Positions 27,957-35,758 of a stretch of 64,000 bases of DNA are shown here, piece by piece. The DNA comes from Mucilaginibacter sp. CSA2-8R (GTDB taxonomy: Bacteria; Bacteroidota; Bacteroidia; Sphingobacteriales; Sphingobacteriaceae): the NCBI RefSeq assembly GCF_038806765.1, contig NZ_CP152389.1:3658001-3722000 (forward strand). Reading direction: 5' to 3'. The notes beneath the pieces were generated by a model. The model was not told where the DNA came from. It saw nothing but the letters and a program-made list of their open reading frames with translations, and did not search any database. The translations under genes were made by a program, and so were the position numbers. How positions within the stretch are numbered: position 1 is the stretch's first letter; every line of letters starts with the position of its first letter.

Positions 27957-28758
27957 GAGCAGGTTTGGTTTGAGGAAGCGGATATTCAATATTTATTTCA
28001 AAGCCCTTTTTGCCCGGCACGCCTAATTGATATTGCGCACCAATAAGCGACAAGCGGCTTTCGATATTACGCATACCAATGCCATTAATAAAAGCGGCAT
28101 TATCGGCTGGCAAACCTTTACCATTATCATGGTAAGTGATGAGTAACTGGCTTTGTTGCGCCAGTATATTAATAGTTATTTCAGTGGCAGCGGCATGCTT
28201 AATAGTATTGTTTAACAACTCTTCCAACACACGGTACATGGCGGTGGCCGTTTCCAGGCTAAGCTGCCCGACCACATCAGTTGCTTCGTTATTAAGCACA
28301 GCACTTAAACCCGAACTGTCATTGATATATTGAAGCTGTTTATTTAACGCCGCCTCGAGTCCGTGTAAACTCAGTAAGGCCGGCGAAAGGTGATGGCTGA
28401 TGTGGCGTACCTCTTTAATAATACTGTCTATCTGCTCGCGGCAACGGCCTTTAAAAGCCTGATATCCGTCATTAGCTTCAACTGGTGGTGAGTAAAGCTC
28501 AAGCGACAAACGGAGGCCAGACAAAGCAGCCCCAATGTCATCATGCAAATCCTGCCCAATGCGGCGGCGCTCATTTTCTTGTGTTGATACAGCAGCCGTT
28601 AATAAGTCCTTTTGGTGCTGCAGTTCTGCATGCTGTGCCTGCTCCCTCATTTTTAGCATGCGGTTCTGACTGCGGATTTGCAGCAGTATGACCGAACAAA
28701 ACAACAAAAGCATACCAGCCGTACCTAAAGCCAGTAATAGTATCAAATTATTGTCCAT
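27949..28758 (-). CDS. NarX/DesK-type sensor histidine kinase (HisKA_3)
   Basis: 269 residues. One N-terminal helix (ILLLALGTAGMLLLFCSVILL) is followed by a coiled coil (about 30-60). The phosphoacceptor segment RRRIGQDLHDDIGAALS is the DLHD type typical of NarL partners. The ATPase has N-box LEELLNNTIKHA and G1 YHDNGKGLP. There is no extracellular sensory domain, so sensing probably relies on a partner. Its start lies inside the 3' end of the multi-TM protein gene (11-bp overlap), which makes that membrane protein the obvious candidate sensor. It overlaps the regulator gene by 8 bp. Confidence 0.92.
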   Translation of the reverse strand: MDNNLILLLALGTAGMLLLFCSVILLQIRSQNRMLKMREQAQHAELQHQKDLLTAAVSTQENERRRIGQDLHDDIGAALSGLRLSLELYSPPVEANDGYQAFKGRCREQIDSIIKEVRHISHHLSPALLSLHGLEAALNKQLQYINDSSGLSAVLNNEATDVVGQLSLETATAMYRVLEELLNNTIKHAAATEITINILAQQSQLLITYHDNGKGLPADNAAFINGIGMRNIESRLSLIGAQYQLGVPGKKGFEINIEYPLPQTKPAHA

Positions 28759-29392
28759 TTTTTATTTTGAGGAAACCTACGGTGAATAGCACGCTTAATA
28801 GTGTAAGAAGGGTCGCGTGCATAATAGAGGTAATGTTATAGATTAAGGAGTTGCCATCCACGTTAATATTCGCAAATAAAAACAAAAACATTGATCCTGA
28901 AAAATACAACAAAATACCCGTATTAAACCAGTTAGTAGGATTTAAGGCCCAAGATTCGGATTTTTGAGACGAAGAGCTATTATTGTTTATTAAGATTATG
29001 CCCAATAATATGATTAACAAAGTTTCTATAGAAGCACCGTAATCATCATAATGAATTTTATCGGCATAATGTATGATAAAATATGATGCGAATGGTACAA
29101 ACAGCAATACAAATGCTGTAATAATTCGCTTTAATATTAATGAATTAAATTGCCGGTAATAAAAGCCCGATAGAAATAAAAATTCACCGACCGTGTATGA
29201 TTGAATAATAATTAAATTATTATGATATACATAAGCGAAAACCCTCGCAATCATACTTGACAAGGCAGAGAAGCTTAAAAATGCTATCAAAAAGCGATAA
29301 CTTTTATTCAGTGCTTTATATCGGAGTAAGCCAATAGCTAATGGTATTAATACAGAAGCAGGAACAAAGTATATTTTAAAAATATGGAACAT
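28748..29392 (-). CDS. Multi-TM protein of unrecognised family, copy 3, fused in operon with the kinase
   Basis: 214 residues with about six hydrophobic helices. It shares with the protein at 30598-31245 the blocks RVFAYVYHNN, the pattern YTV-EF, GFYYRQF, DDY-AS-ETLL, NWFNTGILLYFSG and HATL with GFLKIK. I do not recognise the family. The length, helix count and lack of catalytic residues suggest a membrane sensor or signal-relay protein. The 11-bp overlap with the histidine kinase gene downstream supports a physical or functional partnership. There is no clear signal peptide apart from the first helix. Confidence 0.75.
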   Translation of the reverse strand: MFHIFKIYFVPASVLIPLAIGLLRYKALNKSYRFLIAFLSFSALSSMIARVFAYVYHNNLIIIQSYTVGEFLFLSGFYYRQFNSLILKRIITAFVLLFVPFASYFIIHYADKIHYDDYGASIETLLIILLGIILINNNSSSSQKSESWALNPTNWFNTGILLYFSGSMFLFLFANINVDGNSLIYNITSIMHATLLTLLSVLFTVGFLKIKNGQ

Positions 29393-29663
29393 GACCTATC
29401 CTAAAACAATTGTTTAAACTTACAATCATGAAAGATAAATTAAACATGCAAATTTTTGATGTAATTTTTCAACTTTAGCATATTGATTAATTAATTTTCA
29501 GCAGGCAAGCATTATCGAAAAGTTGAACATTATATCGCTTTCCTTATCAGATTATTTTCACTAAGGAGATAAGGATATAAAACTTTGTCATCAACTCAAA
29601 GTCAAACATCAACGTATCGCTCATGGCATATTCAGCGTTATTTAGGCCAAAGGGCACTGTCAA

Positions 29664-30426
29664 CTAATTCCTGGCTACATAAAAATCACTTAAATGCAAG
29701 AAGATACGATTATCCAGTGCGATGTCGGACTGGATAATCGTATCTTTTATTTCGATAAATACTACAGTGAATAAAATGTTTAACAGCACTAAAAATGTAG
29801 CATGTGCATTATACGAGATATTGCTAATAGACTGGGTGAATAAAAAGTAATTGGAAAACATGGAAATGAAAAACGATCCGGAAAAATAAAGCAGTATACC
29901 AGCCTTGATACATTTAACAGGCTTATCTCCTCAATTTATTATAATTTAATGATTATTTACGACGATCATTTATGATTATAGCACTTAAAAATATTATCAA
30001 AAGTGCTTCTACAGCAGTTGAATAATCGTTGAATCGGACTTTGCCTGCAAACACAAACATTAGGTAAACACAGAATACAATAAAAGTGGATATTTTTATT
30101 AACACGAATCCTTTAATTTTTTTAAGAAAGTTATTAATAGTAAAATCCGGCAGCAACGGAAACTCGCCAAGTGTATAAATGTCATTTACTAATACGTTGT
30201 TGTGAAAAAAATGAGCAGCAAGCTTAGCAACTACACTCGATGATAATGAAAAACATGAAACAGCAGTGAGAAACTGGTGGTCGATTTCAAGAATTTTATA
30301 GCGACAAAACCCAATCGCGAGAGGTAAAATCACGGATGTAGGAGCTATGTATTGAAAATCAACATACAATACATTGTTATAAGGCATAACAATTTTTACC
30401 AATAGTATCTTCAAAATGTGAAACAC
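29664..30426 (-). pseudogene. Decayed middle copy of the multi-TM gene
   Basis: From ATG 30426 a frame resembles the flanking paralogues (APTSVILPLAIGF, FFHNNVLV, YTLGEFPLL, FNDYSTAVEALLIIFL) but has an extra stretch of about 15-18 residues after MFHILKI. It stops near 29953, just where the paralogues have the Ser-rich loop. After stop codons, sequence near 29900-29850 resumes the family signature (AGILLYFSGSFF, then YNAHATFLVLLNILFT) and ends at 29664 with an unrelated tail. The NWFNT part is lost. The copy is therefore broken. Whether either fragment is still translated cannot be told. Confidence 0.75.
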
Positions 30427-30597
30427 TGATAAGATACGAAGGCGATTTTAACCATCAATTAATCAGTTACAATTTAGCTGATTTGATAGCGAATGTGTAG
30501 TAAAATTTTTTTAGTCCATTCATCATTGTTATTCCAATTGTGGTTGTTAGAACGACGACTGGGAGTATTGGAGGACAAACACTTTGTAATTGACAAC

Positions 30598-31245
30598 CTA
30601 CACTGCAGTACTTTTAACTTTTAAAAACCCAATACTAAACAACAAATTTAAACCCAAAAATAATGTGGCATGGATGTCCCAAAAATAATCATAGAGTGAT
30701 ATACTCTCAGCTATCATATAATTGGTTAGTAAAAAAATAAATAATGCTCCCGAAAAATATAATAGAATACCAGTGTTAAACCAATTTGCCGGATGATGTG
30801 CCCAACTTTTAGATATGCTTGCCGAGCCATGGTCACTAAAAATGAATGACACTCCTAAAAAGATAACTAAAAGAGATTCTAAAGAAGTAGTGTAATCATC
30901 AAATTCAACACTTTTGTAATACACAAGAAGCATACTTACTGAAAATAAAGTAAATAAAGCAATTAAGCTGCTGATGACTTTACGCATTTTCGAAGAGCTA
31001 AATTGCCAATAATAAAATCCCAACAAGACAGGAAATTCGACAACCGTATAGCATCTCGTGACTATCATATTGTTATGAAAGACGTATGCAAAAACTCTCA
31101 TTAAAATACTGGTTACCAACGACAAAATAAGGTAAGCCAACAAAAATCGATACGCATTATTTAATCTGTTTCGATAGCGGAAACCCAAGATGAGAGGTGG
31201 AATGACTGCTGCCGGGGCTATATAGAAAGAATAAATATGAGACAT
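30598..31245 (-). CDS. Multi-TM protein of unrecognised family, copy 1
   Basis: 215 residues with about six helices, a paralogue of the protein at 28748-29392. Shared blocks include APAAVIPPLILGF, RVFAYVFHNN, CYTVVEFPVLLGFYYWQF, FDDYTTSLESLLVIFLG, NWFNTGILLYFSG and HATLFLGLNLLFSIGFLKVK. Conserved charged and polar residues inside or near helices (Arg-Phe-Ala-Tyr, His-Asn-Asn, Glu-Phe, Asp-Asp-Tyr, Asn-Trp-Phe-Asn) suggest a specific function rather than a structural filler. It starts 74 bp after the CPPDC-tail protein gene and probably shares its promoter. Confidence 0.75.
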   Translation of the reverse strand: MSHIYSFYIAPAAVIPPLILGFRYRNRLNNAYRFLLAYLILSLVTSILMRVFAYVFHNNMIVTRCYTVVEFPVLLGFYYWQFSSSKMRKVISSLIALFTLFSVSMLLVYYKSVEFDDYTTSLESLLVIFLGVSFIFSDHGSASISKSWAHHPANWFNTGILLYFSGALFIFLLTNYMIAESISLYDYFWDIHATLFLGLNLLFSIGFLKVKSTAV

Positions 31246-31319
31246 GACTTACCTTAAGCATTGTTTTTTTATATCGAACAACAGATTAAGATAAGTCAAA
31301 TTTAAATAATAAAAGGCAA

Positions 31320-31706
31320 TTACGGATTCAATTCATTTGGTGTCGAACAATCAGGTGGACAATTTTGGCTTCGGTCATAAACATTACTATCATTCTCCAC
31401 ATCAGGATCGCCATTGCTACCTGGCAGAAAAATCACATCTTCCCCGTCCACAACCGGCACAAGCACCAATTTGCCGCTCATAGCATCGTCTGCATCATTT
31501 AAGCCGATATAAGCCCTCACACCTTCGGCATCAGGATTGATGGCTAATAAATTTTTGATAGATGCAATGGGAATTAAAAACGCTTTGGTTTGAAAATCAC
31601 ATTCGGAGTCATCCAGGTAAGTTCTCCAGTTAGTAGTTAATCTCACGGCTTCGGTTACCGTAATTTTACGGCCGCTTTCCGGTAATTCGTCATTAGTAGT
31701 GGGCAT
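31320..31706 (-). CDS. Small soluble protein with C-terminal CPPDC motif
   Basis: 128 acidic residues without a signal peptide. The order of features is ITVTEAVRLTTNWRTYL (helix), AFLIPIASIKNLLA, GVRAYIGLNDADD, KLVLVPVVDGEDVIFLPG, and a tail ending NVYDRSQNCPPDCSTPN (Cys116 and Cys120). I recall unnamed Bacteroidota proteins of about 130 residues with this layout and a CPxxC-like tail, frequently next to a multi-TM gene; no function is known to me. The closely spaced cysteines could bind a metal or form a redox disulfide. It is the first gene of the minus-strand run down to 27285. Confidence 0.7.
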   Translation of the reverse strand: MPTTNDELPESGRKITVTEAVRLTTNWRTYLDDSECDFQTKAFLIPIASIKNLLAINPDAEGVRAYIGLNDADDAMSGKLVLVPVVDGEDVIFLPGSNGDPDVENDSNVYDRSQNCPPDCSTPNELNP

Positions 31707-31737
31707 AATTAAATTAATTTAGGGTAAAATACGGCGG

Positions 31738-31745
31738 CAAATATA
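31738..31745 (-). promoter_or_regulatory. TAnnTTTG -7 element of the CPPDC-protein operon
   Basis: On the minus strand TATATTTG matches the consensus and lies 31 bases before the ATG at 31706. It is the only exact match I see upstream of this operon. Confidence 0.5.
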
Positions 31746-31963
31746 TAGCGATATAGCAAGCAGTGTAAAAGCATGTTCACAAAAATTAGGAATAATATCA
31801 AATAATAATTCAGCTATACTTATAAGTAAATACTGCTTAATTACATCGATAGAGTTTGATCTGTACAAATGATGAGCACCATGAAGTACAATTCCCTCTT
31901 ATATAAACTTAACTTATACGTACATTTTCGTGTTTGCAAAACCAGGTAATAACCCCCGGTTTT

Positions 31964-31989
31964 GTTAACCGGCACTTTTTTACTTTAGC
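31964..31989 (+). promoter_or_regulatory. Possible promoter for a non-coding transcript
   Basis: A TTTTG element is followed after 17 bases by TACTTTAG, which differs from TAnnTTTG at one position. The spacing suits a Bacteroidota -33/-7 pair. Coordinates are approximate. No protein-coding gene begins within 500 bp, so a non-coding RNA is possible. Confidence 0.3.
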
Positions 31990-32072
31990 ACCGTTCCTTT
32001 TGGTTAATGCTTAAATAATGTTAGCGTTATTTAAGCTGATCAAATTTGATTACGCCTAAACCTTACTTAACT

Positions 32073-32118
32073 GCAATGGTGCCCGGCGGGTGCATGAGAC
32101 CCAGCCGGTGCACATTGC
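32073..32118 (+). ncRNA. Candidate structured RNA element (long hairpin)
   Basis: GCAATG, TGC and CCGGC (32073-32087) pair with GCCGG, GCA and CATTGC (32104-32118), with single-base bulges at 32079 and 32109. GGGT (32088-32091) pairs with ACCC (32099-32102) as an inner stem. That makes 18 base pairs in an otherwise AT-rich, non-coding 1-kb stretch. The local sequence is clearly richer in G and C than its surroundings. I could not match it to tmRNA, RNase P, SRP or 6S RNA. The strand is assigned from the upstream promoter-like motif and the downstream plus-strand terminator, and remains uncertain. Confidence 0.4.
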
Positions 32119-32344
32119 GGTCTTTAGTTTACGGAGAGCAACTAATAGCCTTATTTACAAGTTTCTGTCTTGTTGATAATTGGTTATTTATTGAATTTCT
32201 GGAGAGTTTTTTAAGGGTAAATTTCTCGCTACGACCTAATTATAAAAATGCATGCATTATGCAAATTTGATATAATTATAATAAAATTTTACTAAAACGT
32301 TTTACTATTGTAATAATTGAAAATAAATTTTACCTTGTGCAGCT

Positions 32345-32432
32345 CAAACTAAGCCCCCTAAGGGCTTAAAATTGTGATAAGGTTTAGGTTGAAACCTCCC
32401 GACAGCGAGTGCCGGGAGGTTTTCTTTTTTTG
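32345..32432 (+). ncRNA. Candidate small RNA ending at a strong terminator
   Basis: A stretch with no plausible protein ends at the intrinsic terminator 32392-32431. It contains a second hairpin, TAAGCCC (32350-32356) with GGGCTTA (32362-32368). A degenerate -7 element (TTACCTTG, near 32332-32339) precedes it, with a TTG about 18 bases further upstream. Together this outlines a transcript of about 85-90 bases. Alternatively the terminator ends a longer RNA that starts near 31996 and includes the hairpin at 32073-32118. No RNA family is recognised. Confidence 0.4.
32392..32431 (+). terminator. Strong intrinsic terminator without an upstream gene
   Basis: AAACCTCCCG (32392-32401) pairs with CGGGAGGTTT (32413-32422). 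The 11-base loop is closed by a GC-rich stem and followed by CTTTTTTT. No coding gene on the plus strand ends near it. Confidence 0.8.
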
Positions 32433-32537
32433 GTCTAAACCAATTGCCTGCCTTATGGCACCTTTATAAAAGCAAGTAGTTTTACGCGTTTTTAATTTTC
32501 TGTTCGATCATATATATAATACAGGGTGGCCATTAAT

Positions 32538-32545
32538 TATATTTG
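32538..32545 (+). promoter_or_regulatory. TAnnTTTG -7 element for the short gene pair
   Basis: TATATTTG is an exact match 29 bases before ATG 32575 and just downstream of the terminator, which suits the start of a new transcription unit. Confidence 0.45.
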
Positions 32546-32574
32546 GCGAGTCACAAACGTTCAGCCACCACCTC

Positions 32575-32748
32575 ATGCAATTATCGCCTCATAACTTGTT
32601 ATCATACTATCCGGCAGCATTATATCATTTTCTGCAACTTCACTGTTTCAAAGTTCCACAATTGTTTTCATTAGCTAAGGTTCAAATTACCGCAATAGCT
32701 TTAGGAGCCCTAAACCAACCGGCACTACCTCCTAACCTTGTAAAATAG
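32575..32748 (+). CDS. Short ORF, 57 residues, upstream partner of the next gene
   Basis: ATG 32575 to TAG 32746-32748 encodes a moderately hydrophobic peptide (MQLSPHNLLSYYPAAL, KVPQLFSLAKVQITAIALGA) with no recognised family. It is preceded by an exact TATATTTG element and ends only 5 bases before the ATG at 32754, so the two would be translated from one message. It could be a leader peptide or a genuine small protein. The evidence is positional. Confidence 0.45.
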   Translation: MQLSPHNLLSYYPAALYHFLQLHCFKVPQLFSLAKVQITAIALGALNQPALPPNLVK

Positions 32749-32753
32749 TTACC

Positions 32754-33167
32754 ATGCGTTTAACTCACTTTCTACGCCTTTCGCTCGACTACCCACGCAC
32801 TCACCAATTATTACTCAGGTTACTGTTAGATGACAGCCGCTTTGCCAGCTTGCTAACCGGCCTGCCTGATGAATGCCATTACACCGTGCGCCTGGAAGCC
32901 GAAGGCGGCCTTTACGATTTGGGATTATACCATAACGGATTAGCAGTTGGCTATCTGCAAAACGGGGCTCACGATTTTTGCGTGCTATCGGCCGATACCA
33001 ACACGAGCCGACGGTGGGCCTATGAAGATCTTATCCCTTTGTTAAATTGCTACCTGGAAATTGGCAACACCCTATTGGCACATCCTACAAGCGTGCTGCT
33101 GGCGCAACACTACCGTGACGCCTTACAGCAAAAGTATCACCTTGCTAAAATACCGGTTTACGGATAA
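32754..33167 (+). CDS. Hypothetical protein, 137 residues
   Basis: A soluble protein rich in Leu, His and Tyr. The N-terminal half is helical (RLTHFLRLSLDYPRTHQ, LLLRLLLDDSRFASLL). A beta-like middle (YTVRLEAEGGLYDLGLYHNGLAVGYLQNG) follows, and the C-terminus is helical (YEDLIPLLNCYLEIGNTLL, LLAQHYRDALQQKYHL). I do not recognise it. The G+C content is a little higher than the surrounding intergenic DNA and codon use is normal for the window, so it is probably real. It likely forms a two-gene unit with the short frame just upstream. Confidence 0.6.
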   Translation: MRLTHFLRLSLDYPRTHQLLLRLLLDDSRFASLLTGLPDECHYTVRLEAEGGLYDLGLYHNGLAVGYLQNGAHDFCVLSADTNTSRRWAYEDLIPLLNCYLEIGNTLLAHPTSVLLAQHYRDALQQKYHLAKIPVYG

Positions 33168-33438
33168 TCGGTTTGAATGATGACATTTAAATAATTTTGG
33201 CTTAAAAGTAAATCGGAGACGAATTTCTTTTAAGGGCCGAAACCTTCTTTAAAACAGTTATTGTAATTGTTGCACGTTGGCATAACCGTACTGAACAATA
33301 TCATTATCGTTAGAGAAGATTTTCGTCTTATAAAGGCAAAGAAATTGCTATGAATTAGCGTTGAAAAATTTAGTATCCAAACACATATACTTGACTAAAT
33401 ATAATTATTTGACGAGAGTTGGCTTACTCTAATTGAAT
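33168..33438. other. Intergenic region without a recognised gene
   Basis: About 270 bp of AT-rich sequence lie between the 137-residue protein gene and the terminator that follows tRNA-His. I see no open frame of interest and no strong hairpin. Confidence 0.4.
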
Positions 33439-33475
33439 AAAAAAGGCCGTCTTCTGAAAGAAGACAGCCTTTTTT
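33439..33475. terminator. Terminator of tRNA-His
   Basis: AAAAAAGGC and GTCTTC (33439-33454) pair with GAAGAC and GCCTTTTTT (33460-33475) across one C-A mismatch, with a 5-base loop. It lies directly downstream of the minus-strand tRNA and has a T-run on both strands. Confidence 0.75.
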
Positions 33476-33483
33476 TAAAATTG

Positions 33484-33558
33484 GGTAAATGATGGGGCTC
33501 GAACCCACGACCCTCGGTACCACAAACCGATGCTCTAACCAACTGAGCTACATCTACC
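33484..33558 (-). tRNA. tRNA-His (anticodon GTG)
   Basis: On the minus strand the cloverleaf is complete: acceptor GTAGATG/CATTTAC with the extra 5' G opposite the discriminator C that is specific to histidine tRNA, D-arm GCTC/GAGC, anticodon arm TCGGT-loop-ACCGA with loop TTGTGGT (anticodon GTG), and T-arm GTGGG/CCCAT with GTTCGAG. A full CCA end does not appear to be encoded. It is transcribed away from rnhA and ends at the hairpin 33439-33475. Confidence 0.95.
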
Positions 33559-33664
33559 GTGCTTGCGGGTACAAAAATATAAATCTAAACCTGTAATGCA
33601 AACTCTTTTTTTAAAATTTATCTTTAGGTCAAAAACGCCGGTTTTCTTATCATTGCGCTCATTT

Positions 33665-34123
33665 ATGATTGAAATTTTTACAGACGGCGCATCAAGTGGC
33701 AATCCTGGTCCTGGAGGCTATGGCACTGTTTTACGTGCCGGAAAACATTATAAGGAGCTGGCCGAAGGTTTTCGCAAAACCACCAATAACCGGATGGAGC
33801 TTTTAGCCGTTATAAAAGGCCTCGAAGCTCTTAAAAGCCCTAACCAGCAAGTTACCATCTATTCCGACTCAAAATATGTGGTTGATGCCATTGAGAAACG
33901 TTGGGTACACGGCTGGGTTGCTAAAGGGTTTGCCGGTAAAAAAAATAAAGACTTATGGCTGCGTTACCTGGAGGTAAGTAAGCTGCATAATATTCGCTTT
34001 GTATGGATTAAAGGCCATGCCGGTCACCCCGAAAACGAACGGTGCGACCGGCTTGCCGTGGCAGCTGCTCAGCAAAAAAACTTATTAATTGATTCGGTAT
34101 TTGAAATGGAAAGCAGTAAGTAA
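33665..34123 (+). CDS. rnhA: Ribonuclease HI
   Basis: Cleaves the RNA strand of RNA-DNA hybrids. 152 residues from ATG 33665; the frame runs further upstream to 33563, but that part carries no domain. The catalytic residues are in place: Asp in FTDGASSGNPGPGGYG, Glu in NNRMELLAVIKGL, Asp in IYSDSKYVV and Asp in NERCDRLA, with His in KGHAGHPENE. The basic protrusion typical of E. coli-type enzymes is present (HGWVAKGFAGKKNKDLW). It converges on fbp with 24 bp between the stop codons. Confidence 0.95.
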   Translation: MIEIFTDGASSGNPGPGGYGTVLRAGKHYKELAEGFRKTTNNRMELLAVIKGLEALKSPNQQVTIYSDSKYVVDAIEKRWVHGWVAKGFAGKKNKDLWLRYLEVSKLHNIRFVWIKGHAGHPENERCDRLAVAAAQQKNLLIDSVFEMESSK

Positions 34124-34147
34124 CGTTTTTTTGCCTGAGCTATAGCA

Positions 34148-35197
34148 TTATTGAATAGTCACTAAACCCTCGAATGATGTTTTGGTAAGTTGAGGCGAAA
34201 AGCAAGCCAGCATTTCTTCGGCTTTTTGAACCATATTAACCGAACCTATCACAATAGCCGAACGCTGGTGCAATTCTTTAACCTCCAGCTCTAGGATACG
34301 CTCGTAACCGTTAGTTGCTTTCCCCCCGGCCTGCTCTACAATAAAGGAGATAGGATTACACTCGTAAATTAACCTTAGTTTACCTTTAGGGGCCTGCGCC
34401 GTCATGGGGTAAATAAATATACCACCTTTAATTAAGGTGCGATGTATATCGGCCACCATAGACCCTGTGTAGCGTGAAGTGTAAGGCCTGCGGGTACGCT
34501 CATCCTCAACCTGGCAATATTTGATATATTTCTTGATACCGTCCGGAAAGTGCGCATAATAACCTTCGTTGATGGAATAGATATTACCATCTTGTGGCAC
34601 CATCATATTGGGATGCGACAAGCAAAACTCACCAATGGATGGATCGAGCGTAAAGCCATTAACGCCTTTACCGGTAGTGTACACCAACATGGTAGACGAA
34701 CCGTAAATGACGTAACCTGCGGCAATTTGCTCAGTACCTTTTTGCAGTACGTCATCGAGCGTAGCCTTACCTTCGGTTGATTTGCGGCGGAAGATGGAAA
34801 AGATGGTTCCTACCCCTACGTTTACATCAATGTTTGATGAGCCATCCAGCGGATCGATAGCTACAATGTATTTGGCATTTTTAGAAATTTCGGAGTCTAT
34901 ATAAATATACTCGTCATTTTCTTCAGACACCACAATACAACATTCGCCGCCGCTTTGCAGCGCTGCAATAAATTGTTCGTTAGCGTAAACGTCCAGTTTT
35001 TTCTGGCCTTCACCCTGAATGTTTACCGTGCCCATATCACCAATAATATCGGCCAGACCGGCTTTATTAATTTCGCGGTTTACAATTTTGGCGGCTATGC
35101 CAATGTCGCGCAACAAGCGAGAGAGTTCACCTTTGGCAAACGGAAAATCTGCCTGCTTTTCGATGATAAATTGTCCTAATGTTTTTACTGCTTTCAT
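34148..35197 (-). CDS. fbp: Class I fructose-1,6-bisphosphatase
   Basis: Gluconeogenic hydrolysis of fructose 1,6-bisphosphate. The metal-binding signature [19 protein letters not shown] lies near residue 115. CVVSEENDE supplies further acidic ligands. [17 protein letters not shown] and GGIFIYP form the sugar-phosphate site, and [20 protein letters not shown] is near the C-terminus. 349 residues is typical of the bacterial class I enzyme. The phosphodiesterase gene lies 16 bp upstream on the same strand, suggesting co-transcription. Confidence 0.96.
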   Translation of the reverse strand: MKAVKTLGQFIIEKQADFPFAKGELSRLLRDIGIAAKIVNREINKAGLADIIGDMGTVNIQGEGQKKLDVYANEQFIAALQSGGECCIVVSEENDEYIYIDSEISKNAKYIVAIDPLDGSSNIDVNVGVGTIFSIFRRKSTEGKATLDDVLQKGTEQIAAGYVIYGSSTMLVYTTGKGVNGFTLDPSIGEFCLSHPNMMVPQDGNIYSINEGYYAHFPDGIKKYIKYCQVEDERTRRPYTSRYTGSMVADIHRTLIKGGIFIYPMTAQAPKGKLRLIYECNPISFIVEQAGGKATNGYERILELEVKELHQRSAIVIGSVNMVQKAEEMLACFSPQLTKTSFEGLVTIQ

Positions 35198-35213
35198 AGG
35201 CTTAGTGTATTAA

Positions 35214-35711
35214 TTACATATTATTTAATAATTCTATCACCTCCAAGTTATGAATTTTTTTGTCAGATATGCAAAATTTTATCAATGTTTTAATTTTATG
35301 CCACCCCTGTTTTCCAGCTGCTCCGGGGTTTAAATGCAAACAATTGATCTTTTTATCGAATATTACTTTCAAAATATGAGAATGACCACTAATAAATAAA
35401 CCAGGGGGCTTAGTGTAAATAATACGCTTTACAGCAGGACTGTATTTATCAGGATAACCGCCAATGTGTGTTATCCAAACATCAACGCCTTCGCACATAA
35501 AACGAAGATTTTCGGGATAAATTTGCCTGATGTCGGGGCCATCAATATTCCCGTATACACCTTTGAGCGGTTTAAAGGCTGCCAGCTTTTCTGCCAGTTC
35601 GAGCGTGCCGAAATCGCCGGCATGCCATATCTCATCGCAATCAGCAAAATGTTTAAAAACGGCATCGTCCAGATAGCCGTGAGTATCTGATATAAGCCCT
35701 ATCCGGGTCAT
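35214..35711 (-). CDS. YfcE/MJ0936-type metallophosphodiesterase
   Basis: 165 residues. The compact calcineurin-like fold shows all metal blocks: GLISDTHGYL, WHAGDFGTLE, VYGNIDGPD, WITHIGGYPDKY and ISGHSHI, and ends with the family-typical LNPGAAGKQG. Related enzymes hydrolyse phosphodiesters in vitro, with physiological substrates mostly unknown. It sits between trmN6-type methyltransferase and fbp genes on the same strand, 16 bp from fbp. Confidence 0.9.
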   Translation of the reverse strand: MTRIGLISDTHGYLDDAVFKHFADCDEIWHAGDFGTLELAEKLAAFKPLKGVYGNIDGPDIRQIYPENLRFMCEGVDVWITHIGGYPDKYSPAVKRIIYTKPPGLFISGHSHILKVIFDKKINCLHLNPGAAGKQGWHKIKTLIKFCISDKKIHNLEVIELLNNM

Positions 35712-35758
35712 ATTATAAATTTTATGTGAGCGGAAAAATGTTATAAACCGAATTCTGC

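Noticed and set aside
32046..32270. Open frame of 74 codons in the gap before the short gene pair
   Set aside because: Composition is unlike a protein of this genome, and the frame runs through the strong hairpin at 32073-32118. A structured RNA explains the sequence better.
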